DNA of 64,000 nt from assembly GCF_004403465.1 (NCBI RefSeq), contig NZ_SOGQ01000019.1, positions 62,001 through 126,000 on the forward strand. The letters run 5' to 3'. How positions within the stretch are numbered: the first letter of the stretch is position 1; each line of letters opens with the position of its first letter. The notes under the pieces are model-generated. The model did no database searches. It had not been told where the DNA came from and was given only the letters and a program-made list of their open reading frames with translations. Origin of the DNA: Cryobacterium sinapicolor. GTDB lineage: Bacteria > Actinomycetota > Actinomycetes > Actinomycetales > Microbacteriaceae. The position numbers and the translations under genes are program-made. Below are positions 8,046 through 16,710 of this stretch, one piece after another.

Positions 8046-8642
8046 TCAGACTCCCGTGCTGATCAGTCGAAGTGCCGCGTCCAGTTGGGCAACGAGCTGG
8101 TTCGGTGAATTCTCGGCCGGGGAGAGCACTGCCGTGATCTGAGCGCCCAAGACCAGGTTCATCAGCAGCCCCGCGATGTCCTCGTCCGGAGCGCTGGTGC
8201 GGAGTTCGCCTGCGGCCCGGCCTTCGCGCAACTGCGCGCAGATGGTGTCGCGCCACTCCAGCATGGCCGCGGCATGCAGCTCGGCCTTGGCGGCATCCGT
8301 CAGCGCCTTCTGCCAGAACGGGATGACGATGCGCGCCTCGCTGATCCGGATGTCGTCCAGCGGCAGGATCTCGAGGCAGAAGGCCCGGAGGGCGCCCAGT
8401 CCCGACCTGCCCACCGTGGCGTCGATCATGCGCCGACTGGTCTGGCTGAACACGTGGCTGAACGCAAAGGTCAGGAGGTCGTCCTTGGTTGGGAAGTAGG
8501 GCTTGAGGGCTCCGTTGGCGAAGCCGGCCTCGGCGGCGATGTCTCGCATGGTGGCGCCCTCGATGCCGTGCCGGGCGATGATCCGCCAGGTCGCCTCGAC
8601 CAATTCGACTCGGCGCTGGTCGTGGTCGACAACTTTCGGCAT
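8046..8642 (-). CDS. TetR-family (BetI-like) transcriptional regulator
   Basis: A 198-residue regulator with the N-terminal TetR helix-turn-helix (RRVELVEATWRIIARHG, ATMRDIAAEAGFANGALKPYF) and a C-terminal ligand domain resembling the BetI_C group (EARIVIPFWQKAL). ATG at 8642 is chosen because AGGAGG sits 5 bp before it. Divergent from the amine oxidase with a palindrome between them, so it probably represses that gene and itself until an amine or aldehyde is present. Confidence 0.88.
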   Translation of the reverse strand: MPKVVDHDQRRVELVEATWRIIARHGIEGATMRDIAAEAGFANGALKPYFPTKDDLLTFAFSHVFSQTSRRMIDATVGRSGLGALRAFCLEILPLDDIRISEARIVIPFWQKALTDAAKAELHAAAMLEWRDTICAQLREGRAAGELRTSAPDEDIAGLLMNLVLGAQITAVLSPAENSPNQLVAQLDAALRLISTGV

Positions 8643-8700
8643 GCTGCCCTCCTGCTGCATCGGGCCAAAAAAGCCCTTGCCAGCGAGCTTAGTGACCGCT

Positions 8701-8718
8701 TATGGTTCTACAACCATA
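8701..8718. promoter_or_regulatory. Palindromic operator between tetR and amine oxidase genes
   Basis: TATGGTT-CTAC-AACCATA is a perfect 7+4+7 palindrome in the 137-bp divergent gap, 59 bp from the tetR start and 62 bp from the oxidase start. Size and place fit a TetR-family operator. Confidence 0.65.
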
Positions 8719-8779
8719 GAAAAAAGAATCCGGATGGATGCTTTCGTCTCGCCGCCCAATAGCCCTGGAAAGGGGAACC

Positions 8780-10696
8780 ATGACTTCCGTTTCACTCGCA
8801 GTCACCGCCGCGTACGCCCTGGCGTCGGCGGAGGAGATCCTCTCGGTGCGCGGCCTCCTGGCCGACGCCGGGCTGCTCGATGAGAGCATCCGGGTGGCCT
8901 ACCTCGGTCTGCTCGACCCACCGCGCGGCGCCACGGGGGAGCCCGACCGGCGTTTCCGGGTGTTCCTGCACGACGTGTCGGGCTGCGCCGCGCCCCGGGA
9001 CGTCACCGTGTCCGCCACCCGGCAGACGGTCGAGTCCGTGATCGTGCTCGACACCGCGGTGACCGGAGAGCTTCCCGTGCTCGAGGAGGAATTCGCGGCG
9101 GTCGAGGAGCTCCTCACCCACGACGAACGCTGGCTGAAGGCCCTCGCCGACCGCGGCCTCGACGTGGCCAGCGTGCGGGTGGCGCCGCTGTCCGCGGGCG
9201 TCTTCGAATACCCGGAGGAAAAGGGACGGCGCATCCTGCGCGGCCTTGCCTTCGTGCAGAATTTCCCCGAAGACAGCGCCTGGGCGCATCCCATCGACGG
9301 CCTCGTCGCGTATGTCGACATCGTCAGCAAGAGCGTCGACCAGGTGATCGACTACGGCGTCGTGCCGATCCCGGCCGAGCACGGAAACTACACCGATCCG
9401 ACACTGACCGGGCCACTGCGGGAGACCCTCAAACCGATCGAGATCACCCAGCCGGAGGGCCCGAGCTTCACCGTGACCGGCGGCAACCACGTCGAATGGG
9501 AGAAGTGGAGCCTGGATGTGGGCTTCGACGTGCGCGAGGGCGTCGTGCTGCACAACATCGGCTTCGACGACAACGGAGCCCGTCGATCCATCATCAACCG
9601 GGCGTCGATCGCGGAGATGGTCGTTCCCTACGGCGACCCCGCTCCCGTGCGGTCCTGGCAGAACTACTTCGACACCGGCGAGTACCTGGTCGGACAGTAC
9701 GCCAACTCGCTCGAGCTCGGCTGCGACTGCCTCGGCGAGATCACCTACCTGAGCCCGGTCATCACGGACGGGTTCGGCAACCCGCGCACGATCAAGAACG
9801 GCATCTGCATGCACGAGGAGGACTGGAGCATCCTCGCCAAGCACAGCGACCTCTGGTCGGGCATCGAATACACCCGCCGCAACCGCCGTCTCGTGATCTC
9901 CTTCTTCACGACCGTTGGCAACTACGACTACGGCTTCTACTGGTACCTCTACCTCGACGGCACGATCGAGTTCGAGGCCAAGGCGACCGGCGTCGTGTTC
10001 ACCAGCGCCTTCCCCGGCAAGGGCTACCCGTATGCCTCGGAACTGGCCCCGGGCCTGGGCGCGCCGTTCCACCAGCACCTGTTCAGCGCCCGCTTGGACA
10101 TGGCGCTCGACGGCAACACCAACCGGGTCCAGGAGGAGGAAGCCGTACGCGTCCCGATGGGGCCCGGCAACGAGCGTGGGAACGCCTTCACGCGCCGGCG
10201 CACGCTCCTCGCCCGGGAATCCGAGGGGGTGCGCGAGGCCGACATGCGCAGCGGGCGCACCTGGCTCGTCTCCAACCCGAACGTGCTCAACCGGCTCGGT
10301 GAACCGGTCGGGTACAAGCTGTACCCCGAGGGGCAGCCGACCCTGTTGGCCGACGAGAACTCGTCCGTGGCCAGGCGGGCGACCTTCGCGACCAAGGACC
10401 TGTGGGTGACCCGCTACGCCGAGGACGAGCGCTACCCGACCGGTGACTTCGTCAACCAGCACGCGGGCGGTGCCGGCCTGCCGGCGTACATCGAAGCCGA
10501 CCGCGACATCGACGGCCAGGACATCGTGCTCTGGCACACGTTCGGCCTCACCCACTATCCGCGCATTGAGGACTGGCCGATCATGCCCGTGGACACCGCC
10601 GGTTTCAAGCTGAAGCCCGATGGCTTCTTCGATCGCAGCCCGGTACTCGATGTGCCGGCGTCGACGCCCGCCCCGGAGGGCCACTGCCACTGCTGA
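8780..10696 (+). CDS. Copper-containing primary-amine oxidase (phenylethylamine/histamine oxidase type)
   Basis: Oxidises primary amines to aldehyde, ammonia and hydrogen peroxide using copper and the self-made cofactor topaquinone. From the ATG at 8780 (purine-rich RBS AAAGGGG) the protein is 638 residues. The cofactor tyrosine is Tyr382 in GNYDY, the base is Asp298 in YFDTGEY, and copper ligands are His431 and His433 in HQH and His592 in [10 protein letters not shown]. These positions coincide with the well-studied Arthrobacter globiformis enzyme, so the start and the class are secure. No signal peptide, so cytosolic. Regulated probably by the neighbouring TetR and AraC proteins. Confidence 0.97.
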   Translation: MTSVSLAVTAAYALASAEEILSVRGLLADAGLLDESIRVAYLGLLDPPRGATGEPDRRFRVFLHDVSGCAAPRDVTVSATRQTVESVIVLDTAVTGELPVLEEEFAAVEELLTHDERWLKALADRGLDVASVRVAPLSAGVFEYPEEKGRRILRGLAFVQNFPEDSAWAHPIDGLVAYVDIVSKSVDQVIDYGVVPIPAEHGNYTDPTLTGPLRETLKPIEITQPEGPSFTVTGGNHVEWEKWSLDVGFDVREGVVLHNIGFDDNGARRSIINRASIAEMVVPYGDPAPVRSWQNYFDTGEYLVGQYANSLELGCDCLGEITYLSPVITDGFGNPRTIKNGICMHEEDWSILAKHSDLWSGIEYTRRNRRLVISFFTTVGNYDYGFYWYLYLDGTIEFEAKATGVVFTSAFPGKGYPYASELAPGLGAPFHQHLFSARLDMALDGNTNRVQEEEAVRVPMGPGNERGNAFTRRRTLLARESEGVREADMRSGRTWLVSNPNVLNRLGEPVGYKLYPEGQPTLLADENSSVARRATFATKDLWVTRYAEDERYPTGDFVNQHAGGAGLPAYIEADRDIDGQDIVLWHTFGLTHYPRIEDWPIMPVDTAGFKLKPDGFFDRSPVLDVPASTPAPEGHCHC

Positions 10697-10732
10697 GAGA
10701 GCGCTGACGGCCCCCAACCGTGCATCTGTTCC

Positions 10733-10780
10733 CCAGACGGACAACTGTTGCCGCACCGCCGGCAACAGTTGTCCGCCTGG
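10733..10780. repeat. Long hairpin (20-bp arms) between amine oxidase and DUF445 genes
   Basis: Arms 10733-10752 and 10761-10780 are reverse complements except for one position and enclose an 8-base loop; the inner 15 bp (CGGACAACTGTTGCC) are perfect. There is no T-run, so it is not a classic terminator. Arm sequence differs from the other palindromic elements in the window. Confidence 0.75.
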
Positions 10781-10832
10781 GCGACACCTGTCGCAGTTTC
10801 CCTCCCCGGCCCCGATCGGGCAGTCTGGGAGG

Positions 10833-12176
10833 ATGGCCGAGAAGCTGAGGCAGAACCTGACCGAGACCGTTCCCCGCGGAGCACGGGCCCGAGCACGGGC
10901 CGCAGCCGGCGCCCGGCCGCCGCTGAGCCCGCAGGACGCCGTGCGCCTGACGGCCCTGATTCGCATGAAACGGCTCGCGATCGGACTGCTGCTCCTGATG
11001 GCGGTGGTGTTCGCGACCTCGTTCGCCCTGCAGGAGACCTACCCGTGGCTGCAATATGTACGCGCAGCGGCCGAGGGCGGCATGGTCGGCGCCATCGCCG
11101 ACTGGTTCGCCGTGACGGCCCTGTTCCGCTACCCGCTCGGCCTGCGCATCCCGCACACGAACATCATCGCCGGCCGCAAGGACGAGATCGGTGCCAGCCT
11201 GGGCGAGTTCGTCGAAACGAACTTCCTCTCCGAGACGGTCATCCGCGGCAAGCTGGAGTCGCTGGGGGCGTCCCGGAGGCTCGGCGCCTGGCTCTCCGAG
11301 GAGGAGAAAGCGCGCCGGCTCACCGACGAGGTCGCGGTGGCGGGCGCCGGGCTGCTCAATCTGCTCAGCGACGACGCGATCAAGGACCTGATCGAGACCG
11401 TGGCGCGCGAGAACCTGTTGACGCCGGAGTGGGGCCCGCCGATCGGGCGCGTCGGGGCGCGGCTGGTCGAGTCCGGGCAGCAGCACGCTGCCGTCGATCT
11501 GCTGATCGAACGGGCCGAGGGCTGGCTGCTGGTGCATCCGGAGGCCTTCGGGCGGGCCGTGTCCCAGCGGCTGCCGGGCTGGCTGCCCGGCTTCGTCGAC
11601 AAGCTGGTCGACGACAAGGCGCACCGGGAGGTGCTCGCCTTCGTGGCGAACGTGAGGGCCGATGCCGCACACCCGCTCCGCCTGGCGATCGACCGCTACC
11701 TGATCGAGCTGACCGAAGACCTGCAGCACGAGCCGGCGATGATCGAGCGGGTGGAGGCGCTCAAGCTGGAACTGCTCGACAGCGCCCGGCTGCGCGAATT
11801 CGCGAGCGAGACCTGGGAGGCGGTCAAGGTGTCCCTGGCGGCGGCGCTGAGCGATCCGTCGAGCGGGCTGCGCACGGGCATCCGCTCGTCCGTCATGGAG
11901 GTCGGCGGGCGGCTTTCCACCGACCCGGCCCTCGGCGCCCGCATCGACCGGTGGCTGGCGGACAGCGCGAGCTACGTCGTGCGCCGGTACCGGCACGAGA
12001 TCGCCGGGGTGATCACCGAAACCGTCGGGCGGTGGGATGCGGCCGAGACGGCCGAGAAGATCGAGCTGCAGATCGGCAAGGACCTCCAGTTCATCCGCAT
12101 CAACGGCACCGTGGTGGGTGCGCTGGCCGGCCTGGTCATCTTCGCGCTCGCCCAGGCGGTCGTGGCCCTGCTGTAG
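10833..12176 (+). CDS. DUF445 family membrane-anchored protein
   Basis: The 447-residue protein matches DUF445 (YjiN-like): an N-terminal membrane helix (IGLLLLMAVVFATSFALQ), the signature GGMVGAIADWFAVTALFRYP, then a long helical soluble region, and a C-terminal helix (GALAGLVIFALAQAVVALL) with the RINGTVVG motif just before it. Function in the family is unknown. ATG at 10833 has TGGGAGG immediately upstream. It stands alone between the amine oxidase and the pseudogene. Confidence 0.88.
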   Translation: MAEKLRQNLTETVPRGARARARAAAGARPPLSPQDAVRLTALIRMKRLAIGLLLLMAVVFATSFALQETYPWLQYVRAAAEGGMVGAIADWFAVTALFRYPLGLRIPHTNIIAGRKDEIGASLGEFVETNFLSETVIRGKLESLGASRRLGAWLSEEEKARRLTDEVAVAGAGLLNLLSDDAIKDLIETVARENLLTPEWGPPIGRVGARLVESGQQHAAVDLLIERAEGWLLVHPEAFGRAVSQRLPGWLPGFVDKLVDDKAHREVLAFVANVRADAAHPLRLAIDRYLIELTEDLQHEPAMIERVEALKLELLDSARLREFASETWEAVKVSLAAALSDPSSGLRTGIRSSVMEVGGRLSTDPALGARIDRWLADSASYVVRRYRHEIAGVITETVGRWDAAETAEKIELQIGKDLQFIRINGTVVGALAGLVIFALAQAVVALL

Positions 12177-12287
12177 ACCGCCGCCCGACGTCCCGCACCC
12201 TGCCCTACCGGTCCGCGCCCCGGAAGGGGGATACTGGGCATCTGGTCCTGGGATACACCCTGGTGTCTGAGCAACACAGGGGCGTCA

Positions 12288-13398
12288 GTGCGGGAACTCA
12301 TACGGTGGGCGCTGGCTCCGGGCACGCGCACCTGGGCCGCCGCGTCCGAGCGCGGTTTCGGTGACGTCTTCATGCCCACGGATGCCCCGCAAGCGCACTC
12401 CGCCGGCGTCGAATCCGACCGCATCCTCATCCTCGGTTCGGGGCTGGCTGTCGGCCGCGGCGTGGTAAGCCACAACCTGGCCCTTCCCGGTTCGACGCGA
12501 TCGTGCTGGTCCTGGGGGTGAACGAGGCCGTGAACCTGGTCTCCACCCGTGCCTGGCGGCGAGATCTGGCGAACCTGCTCACTTTCCTTTCGGCCGCAGC
12601 ATCCTGCAGCACCTGCATCATCGTGGCGGGCATCCAACCCATCCGGTCCATCCCGGTGTTCGACTCCCGGGTCGGAAACCTGGCAGACAAGCACGGCCGG
12701 CTCTTGAATCGGGTGACGATGCGGCTCGTCGCCGACGGCGGCGACCGGGTCGCCTTCGTGCCGTCCAGCGCGGCGCCGACGCCGCCACCGGGCCGGTACC
12801 GGTCCACGGAATCGTACGCGTACTGGGCCGACGTCCTGGCGTCCCGGATGGGGCCCCTCCTGGGCGCCGACCGAATCGCGACCTCTGACGCCGAACCGGC
12901 GCCCTCCGCCGACCGGGCGACGGTGGCGGAGGCGCGGCGCCAGCTCGCGGTCGACGAGCTCGGGATCGTGGACCCCCGCCCGAGGAGCGTTTCGACCGCA
13001 TCACGGCACTGGCGCGAACCCTGTTCGGCACCCAATCGGCGGCACGCACCGTGATCGACCACGATCGTCAGTGGCACAAGGCTCGCATCTGCGTGGCCGA
13101 TGCCGAGTTGCCGCGGTCAAGTTCGTTCTGTGCGGTCACCATCCCGCACACGTCGGCGACGGTGATCCCGGACACCCTCCTCGACGAACGATTTCGCAGC
13201 AACCCGCTCGTGGTGGGCGAGCCGAAGATCAGGTTCTACGCCGGATTCCCGCTCGAATCGCGGTCGGGGGAGTTCATCGGCGCTCCCTGCGTGTTCGATA
13301 CTGAGCCGAGGTCGGCGGAGACAGTCGACTTGGTGCTGCTGCGCGAGCTGGCGCTGATGGCGCAGCGAGAGCTCGCGATCCCCTTCGCCGTCGAGTAG
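12288..13398 (+). pseudogene. Decayed SGNH-hydrolase/GAF-domain protein gene
   Basis: Three successive frames hold pieces of one protein. 12288-12488 gives the N-terminus up to the first SGNH block (ILILGSGLAVGRGV). From about 12492, in another frame, come the later hydrolase blocks (FDAIVLVLGVNEAV, VAGIQPIRSI, SYAYWADVLASRM). From about 12979, in the third frame, comes a GAF domain ([37 protein letters not shown]) ending at 13398. The first junction also lacks the region normally joining blocks I and II, so it is a deletion with frameshift; the second lies at a C-rich run and is probably a one-base change. Intact homologues in related actinobacteria are single-frame signalling proteins of unknown role. 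Confidence 0.8.
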
Positions 13399-13408
13399 CG
13401 TTCGCCGC

Positions 13409-13472
13409 CGCGCAACGGTCGCGCCGCGCGACGGCGGCGCCGCGCAACGGCGGCGCCGCGCGGCACGGCGGC
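13409..13472. repeat. Four 16-bp GC-rich tandem repeats
   Basis: Units at 13409, 13425, 13441 and 13457 are variants of CGCGCAACGGCGGCGC. They fill the gap between the pseudogene end and the convergent hexapeptide gene. Confidence 0.8.
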
Positions 13473-13494
13473 CACGCCGCTAGGCGGCGTGGCC
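13470..13494. terminator. GC-rich hairpin overlapping the hexapeptide gene stop
   Basis: GGCCACGCCG (13470-13479) and CGGCGTGGCC (13485-13494) form a perfect 10-bp stem around CTAGG, which contains the stop codon of the leftward gene. No T-run follows. Confidence 0.45.
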
Positions 13495-13917
13495 GAGCCC
13501 GGCGGGTGCCGATCCGGGCGACAGGCGCGTGCGCGGTGCCGCGTCGATCACCGCGTCGTCCGGAACCCGCAGGTCGCGTTCAACGACCGCTCCGGGGCTG
13601 ATCTGTGCGTGTCGGCCGACCCGCACATAGCTGCCGAGCCGGGCGGCGCTGCCGACGACCGCGTCCGGACCGACGTGCACGCTCTGGCCGATGAAAACGT
13701 GCGATCCGACGACCGCGCCCTGGTCGATCCAGCTGCCTGGACCGATCCACGCCTCCGCGCCGACCCGGGCGCCACTCTCCACGTAGGCGGTGCGGGACAC
13801 GAATGCCCCGGGGTGCACGCGCGCTCCGGGGGATACCAGTCCGCGCCCGTTCGGGTGACGCCGGTACCGGGTGACGATCCCGGTCTCGATTTCGACTTCC
13901 TCATTCACTCTGCCCAT
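13480..13917 (-). CDS. Left-handed beta-helix hexapeptide-repeat protein
   Basis: From the ATG at 13917 (AGGAGG 5 bp upstream) a 145-residue protein results. Residues about 25-125 are a run of imperfect hexapeptides (GARVHPGAFVSRTAYVESGA and onward) of the LbetaH fold seen in acyltransferases and gamma-carbonic anhydrases. It is short, with no extra catalytic domain, so activity cannot be assigned; similar proteins are often annotated as transferases. The upstream in-frame region is low-complexity and lies over the tRNA flank, so I exclude it. Confidence 0.7.
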   Translation of the reverse strand: MGRVNEEVEIETGIVTRYRRHPNGRGLVSPGARVHPGAFVSRTAYVESGARVGAEAWIGPGSWIDQGAVVGSHVFIGQSVHVGPDAVVGSAARLGSYVRVGRHAQISPGAVVERDLRVPDDAVIDAAPRTRLSPGSAPAGLGHAA

Positions 13918-14101
13918 GGGTCCTCCTTCTGCTGCCGCCGACACCGGGCATGCCGACGACCGGTCACAGCAGTATGGAGGAGCTACCCGAACGCGGCCCG
14001 AATCATCGCTGGGTGCGCGCCGGGAGTCTGGAACCGAGCCGGGCCCCGGGGATTGACGCGTGCGCCACGCCCCGGGCATACACCGACCCTGGTTCTCTGG
14101 G

Positions 14102-14174
14102 TGGGCCCCGTCGGGCTCGAACCGACGACCCAAGGATTAAAAGTCCTTTGCTCTACCAACTGAGCTAGAGGCCC
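14102..14174 (-). tRNA. tRNA-Lys (anticodon TTT)
   Basis: The minus strand folds as a cloverleaf: acceptor GGGCCTC with GGGGCCC, D arm GCTC-AGTTGGTA-GAGC, anticodon stem AAGGA/TCCTT with loop CTTTTAA, and T arm GTCGG-TTCGAGC-CCGAC. Anticodon TTT reads lysine. Discriminator is A; CCA is not encoded. Confidence 0.97.
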
Positions 14175-14294
14175 GCGGTTAATAATCTACAGGGGATTCC
14201 GGATCGGTATTTCTAGGTACCGTGGGAGAGGGGCATCCGCAGACGAGACGGATGTGCCCACAGCGAACACAAGCGACGAACCCAGGAGGATGCG

Positions 14295-14924
14295 ATGGCC
14301 GAGAATTTTCACAAGCCGACCCAGTTCTCCGGCAGTAAATTCGAGTCGTTCCAGGGCGGCGAAGATCCGGCGATGATCAGCAGAGTGGCGCACGAGACCG
14401 CGCACGCGCTCCTGGCCCGGGTGCGCAGCGACCCGGACCCCGACATCGTGGAGCGGCTCGTGGCCTACACCGATGAAAACGGCGTCGATGCGGTGGCCGA
14501 ACTCTGGTCGAGGGCGTCGCCGCGCAGCCTGCCCGGGGCACTCTGGCGGATCTACCTGGTGCGGCTTCTTATCCGCCAGGATCCCGAGGGCACGGCATTC
14601 CTCTACCAGCGTGGAACCGAGGTCACCGTGGCGATCGACCCGGTCATCGCCGGTGCGGCGGTTCCCACGGGCACGGCCGAGATCATCGTGCTGGCCGACC
14701 AGATCCTGCGCGGAATCTTCACCGGCGACTTCGCCGTGGCGCTCGACCGCGCGGCGGCGTTCTGCCGTGTCATCTCCGTCGGCTGCACCAGCGCCGCGGA
14801 CGACCTGGAGACGACCGAACCGCTCCGATCCACCGAACTGACCACCCGCGCCCTCCGGTTCTCCACCACGGCCCAGGAGTTCGGCTCCTGCGCGCGGCTC
14901 TGGCGCAGCGACTCCCTGGACTGA
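14295..14924 (+). CDS. Conserved actinobacterial protein of unknown function
   Basis: A soluble, mostly helical 209-residue protein starting FHKPTQFSGSKFESFQGG, with conserved-looking blocks VERLVAYTDENGVDAVAELW, SLPGALWRIYLVRLLIR and TTRALRFSTTAQEFGSCARL. Close homologues in Microbacteriaceae are known to me under the label DNA-directed RNA polymerase subunit beta, which the sequence does not support: it has no resemblance to RpoB and is far too short. AGGAGG precedes the ATG. It sits upstream of sigK but with a 238-bp gap. Confidence 0.75.
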   Translation: MAENFHKPTQFSGSKFESFQGGEDPAMISRVAHETAHALLARVRSDPDPDIVERLVAYTDENGVDAVAELWSRASPRSLPGALWRIYLVRLLIRQDPEGTAFLYQRGTEVTVAIDPVIAGAAVPTGTAEIIVLADQILRGIFTGDFAVALDRAAAFCRVISVGCTSAADDLETTEPLRSTELTTRALRFSTTAQEFGSCARLWRSDSLD

Positions 14925-14995
14925 CAGACCTTCGACCGGTGACGAGCCGCTCCACTCGGTGCGCAAACGTATCCGCGTCGTTTACACTGGTTTCT

Positions 14996-15075
14996 GGTCG
15001 GGCCGCAGTAACCCCGGGCTCCAATATTCGCCGCTATGAGCGGCCTCGCGCCGAGAGGCGTTCTGCGGTCCGGCC
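14996..15075 (+). ncRNA. Structured RNA element in the sigK leader (candidate)
   Basis: A 13-bp closing stem, 14996-15008 with 15063-15075, has only two G-U pairs. Inside are a hairpin GCCGCT-ATG-AGCGGC (15030-15044) and a second small hairpin around CTCG-CGC-CGAG (15045-15055). A -10-like TACACT at 14983-14988 would start a transcript almost exactly at the base of the stem. The element ends 87 bases before the chosen sigK start. I do not recognise a known riboswitch class; it may be a regulatory leader or a small RNA. Confidence 0.45.
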
Positions 15076-15162
15076 TTCACTCTTCCCCGGTCTGTCGTGA
15101 CGTACCAATCCGATCCGTGCTCCGTGACGAACTATGAGTCATGGACACAGACAAGACCTGAG

Positions 15163-15759
15163 ATGCTTGTTCCCATGAGCGCTGAATTCGACATCGACCG
15201 GGAGTCGACTGTTCCTGCCTCCCAGGAGGAACTGCTGGGCCGGGTGGCGCAGGGAAACGAAGGGGCATTCGGAGAGCTGTACGACCGAATGGCTCCGCGC
15301 GTCCTTGGTCTCGTCCGGCGCCTGCTGGTCGACCCCTCCCAGTCGGAGGAAGTGACCCAGGAGATTTTTCTGGAGATCTGGCAGACGGCGACGAGGTACG
15401 AAGCCCAGCGCGGCGGGGCCGCAACCTGGATCCTGACCATGGCGCACCGCCGTGCGGTCGACCGGATTCGGTCGTCGCAGGCAAGCCGCGACCGGGACAT
15501 CAAAATCGGCATCCGTGATCTCGCGGTGGCCTACGACGAGGTGTCCGAAACAGTCGGAGTACGAATCGAGCACGAAAGGGTGGAGAGGGCGATGGCCAGA
15601 TTGACGGAACTGCAACGCCAGGCGATCAGCCTCGCCTACTACGGCGGTCTCAGTCAGAGTGAAGTCGCTGAGCGGTTGCAGATCCCTCTCGGAACGGTGA
15701 AGACAAGGCTGCGCGACGGCATGATCCGCCTGCGTGATGAATTGGGAGTGGCGTCATGA
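15163..15759 (+). CDS. sigK: ECF sigma factor SigK
   Basis: An extracytoplasmic-function sigma factor of about 198 residues with region 2 (ELYDRMAPRVLGLVRRLL, then SEEVTQEIFLEIWQTA, and TWILTMAHRRAVDRIRS) and region 4 (LTELQRQAISLAYYGGLS, then EVAERLQIPLGTVKTRLRDG). The fit is to the SigK group, confirmed by the overlapping anti-SigK gene. Start is uncertain: ATG at 15163 and 15175 and a GTG at 15097 are in frame, none with a strong RBS; the long leader argues against the most upstream one. In mycobacteria SigK drives secreted-protein genes and responds to redox; its role here is unknown. Confidence 0.93.
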   Translation: MLVPMSAEFDIDRESTVPASQEELLGRVAQGNEGAFGELYDRMAPRVLGLVRRLLVDPSQSEEVTQEIFLEIWQTATRYEAQRGGAATWILTMAHRRAVDRIRSSQASRDRDIKIGIRDLAVAYDEVSETVGVRIEHERVERAMARLTELQRQAISLAYYGGLSQSEVAERLQIPLGTVKTRLRDGMIRLRDELGVAS

Positions 15760-16688
15760 GCGACAACGAACGGAATGACGATGGGCGCAAAGCCGTTGGG
15801 ATGAACCCGGGCGAGCTCTCCGGCGCCTACGCCCTCCACGCCCTGGGCGCGGAGGACGCCGCCGACTATGAGGAGCACCTCGCGGCATCCGAGCAGGCCC
15901 GCATCGAGGCGGCCGAGTTGAGCGATACCGCGGTGACTCTGGGCCTTGCCGCGGCCCCCGTGCAGCCCTCGGCTGGGCTCAAGGCCGCCCTGATGGCCCA
16001 ACTCGCCTCCACACCACAGCTCGCGCCCCGTCCGGCAAGCCAGGCCGCGCCGGCTGCCACTCACCGCACCGCTCCCGAGGAGGCCGCGGTCCCCAGGCTC
16101 GGAGCGGCCTCGCAGCCTGAGCCGACCCAGGCCCAAGCGACGGATGCGCCCGCGCCGTCCGCCGAGCCCGCGCCGACCCGCGCGGGCGCCCCGGCGCACA
16201 CCGCCGCCGAGCGCGCCCGACTGCGCTGGTTCCAGCGGCCCGTCGGCGTTCTCGCGGCGGCCGCGGCGGCCGTCGCCCTGTTCGCGGGTGGCACCTTCGT
16301 CGGCCAGTCCTCGGAAACCGGCCAGTTCGAACAGGATCAGGCGGCCCGTCTCGTGCAGATCACGGCGGCCGCCGACACGCAGCGCGCGTCGGCGACCACC
16401 GCCGACGGCCAGGAAGCCACCCTGGTCTGGTCCGAAGACAGCGGCCTCTCCGCACTCCTCGTCGATGATCTGCCGGCCTTGCCGTCCGATCAGGACTACC
16501 AGCTCTGGTACATCGGCGGCTCCGGCGCGGTTCCGGCCGGAACCTTCGATTCGTCCGGCACCGGCACCGCCTGGCGTGTGCTCGACGGCAGCCTCACCGC
16601 GGGCGACACGATCGGAGTCACGGTCGAACCGAAGGGCGGCTCCGAGCAGCCCACCAGCGACCCGATCCTCGCCATCCAGAGTTCCTGA
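15756..16688 (+). CDS. rskA: Anti-sigma-K factor RskA
   Basis: A 310-residue single-pass membrane protein. The N-terminal cytosolic part (ELSGAYALHALGAEDAADYE) is the sigma-binding region, a Pro/Ala-rich linker (residues about 85-150) follows, then one transmembrane helix (VGVLAAAAAAVALFAGGTFV) and the extracytoplasmic RskA domain (LVWSEDSGLSALLVDDLPAL, DYQLWYIGG, TIGVTVEPKGGSEQPT). Its ATG overlaps the sigK stop by 4 bp, so the two are coupled. It holds SigK inactive until degraded by regulated proteolysis, as known for the family. Confidence 0.94.
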   Translation: MSDNERNDDGRKAVGMNPGELSGAYALHALGAEDAADYEEHLAASEQARIEAAELSDTAVTLGLAAAPVQPSAGLKAALMAQLASTPQLAPRPASQAAPAATHRTAPEEAAVPRLGAASQPEPTQAQATDAPAPSAEPAPTRAGAPAHTAAERARLRWFQRPVGVLAAAAAAVALFAGGTFVGQSSETGQFEQDQAARLVQITAAADTQRASATTADGQEATLVWSEDSGLSALLVDDLPALPSDQDYQLWYIGGSGAVPAGTFDSSGTGTAWRVLDGSLTAGDTIGVTVEPKGGSEQPTSDPILAIQSS

Positions 16689-16710
16689 CCCGATCCTCTA
16701 TGATCGGGAA

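Noticed and set aside
8792-10966. Long open frame antisense to the copper amine oxidase
   Set aside because: A GC-rich shadow of a gene whose catalytic residues are all in place on the plus strand.
14996-15075. Known riboswitch (TPP, cobalamin or SAM types) before sigK
   Set aside because: The fold is riboswitch-like but none of the conserved sequence blocks of these classes is visible.
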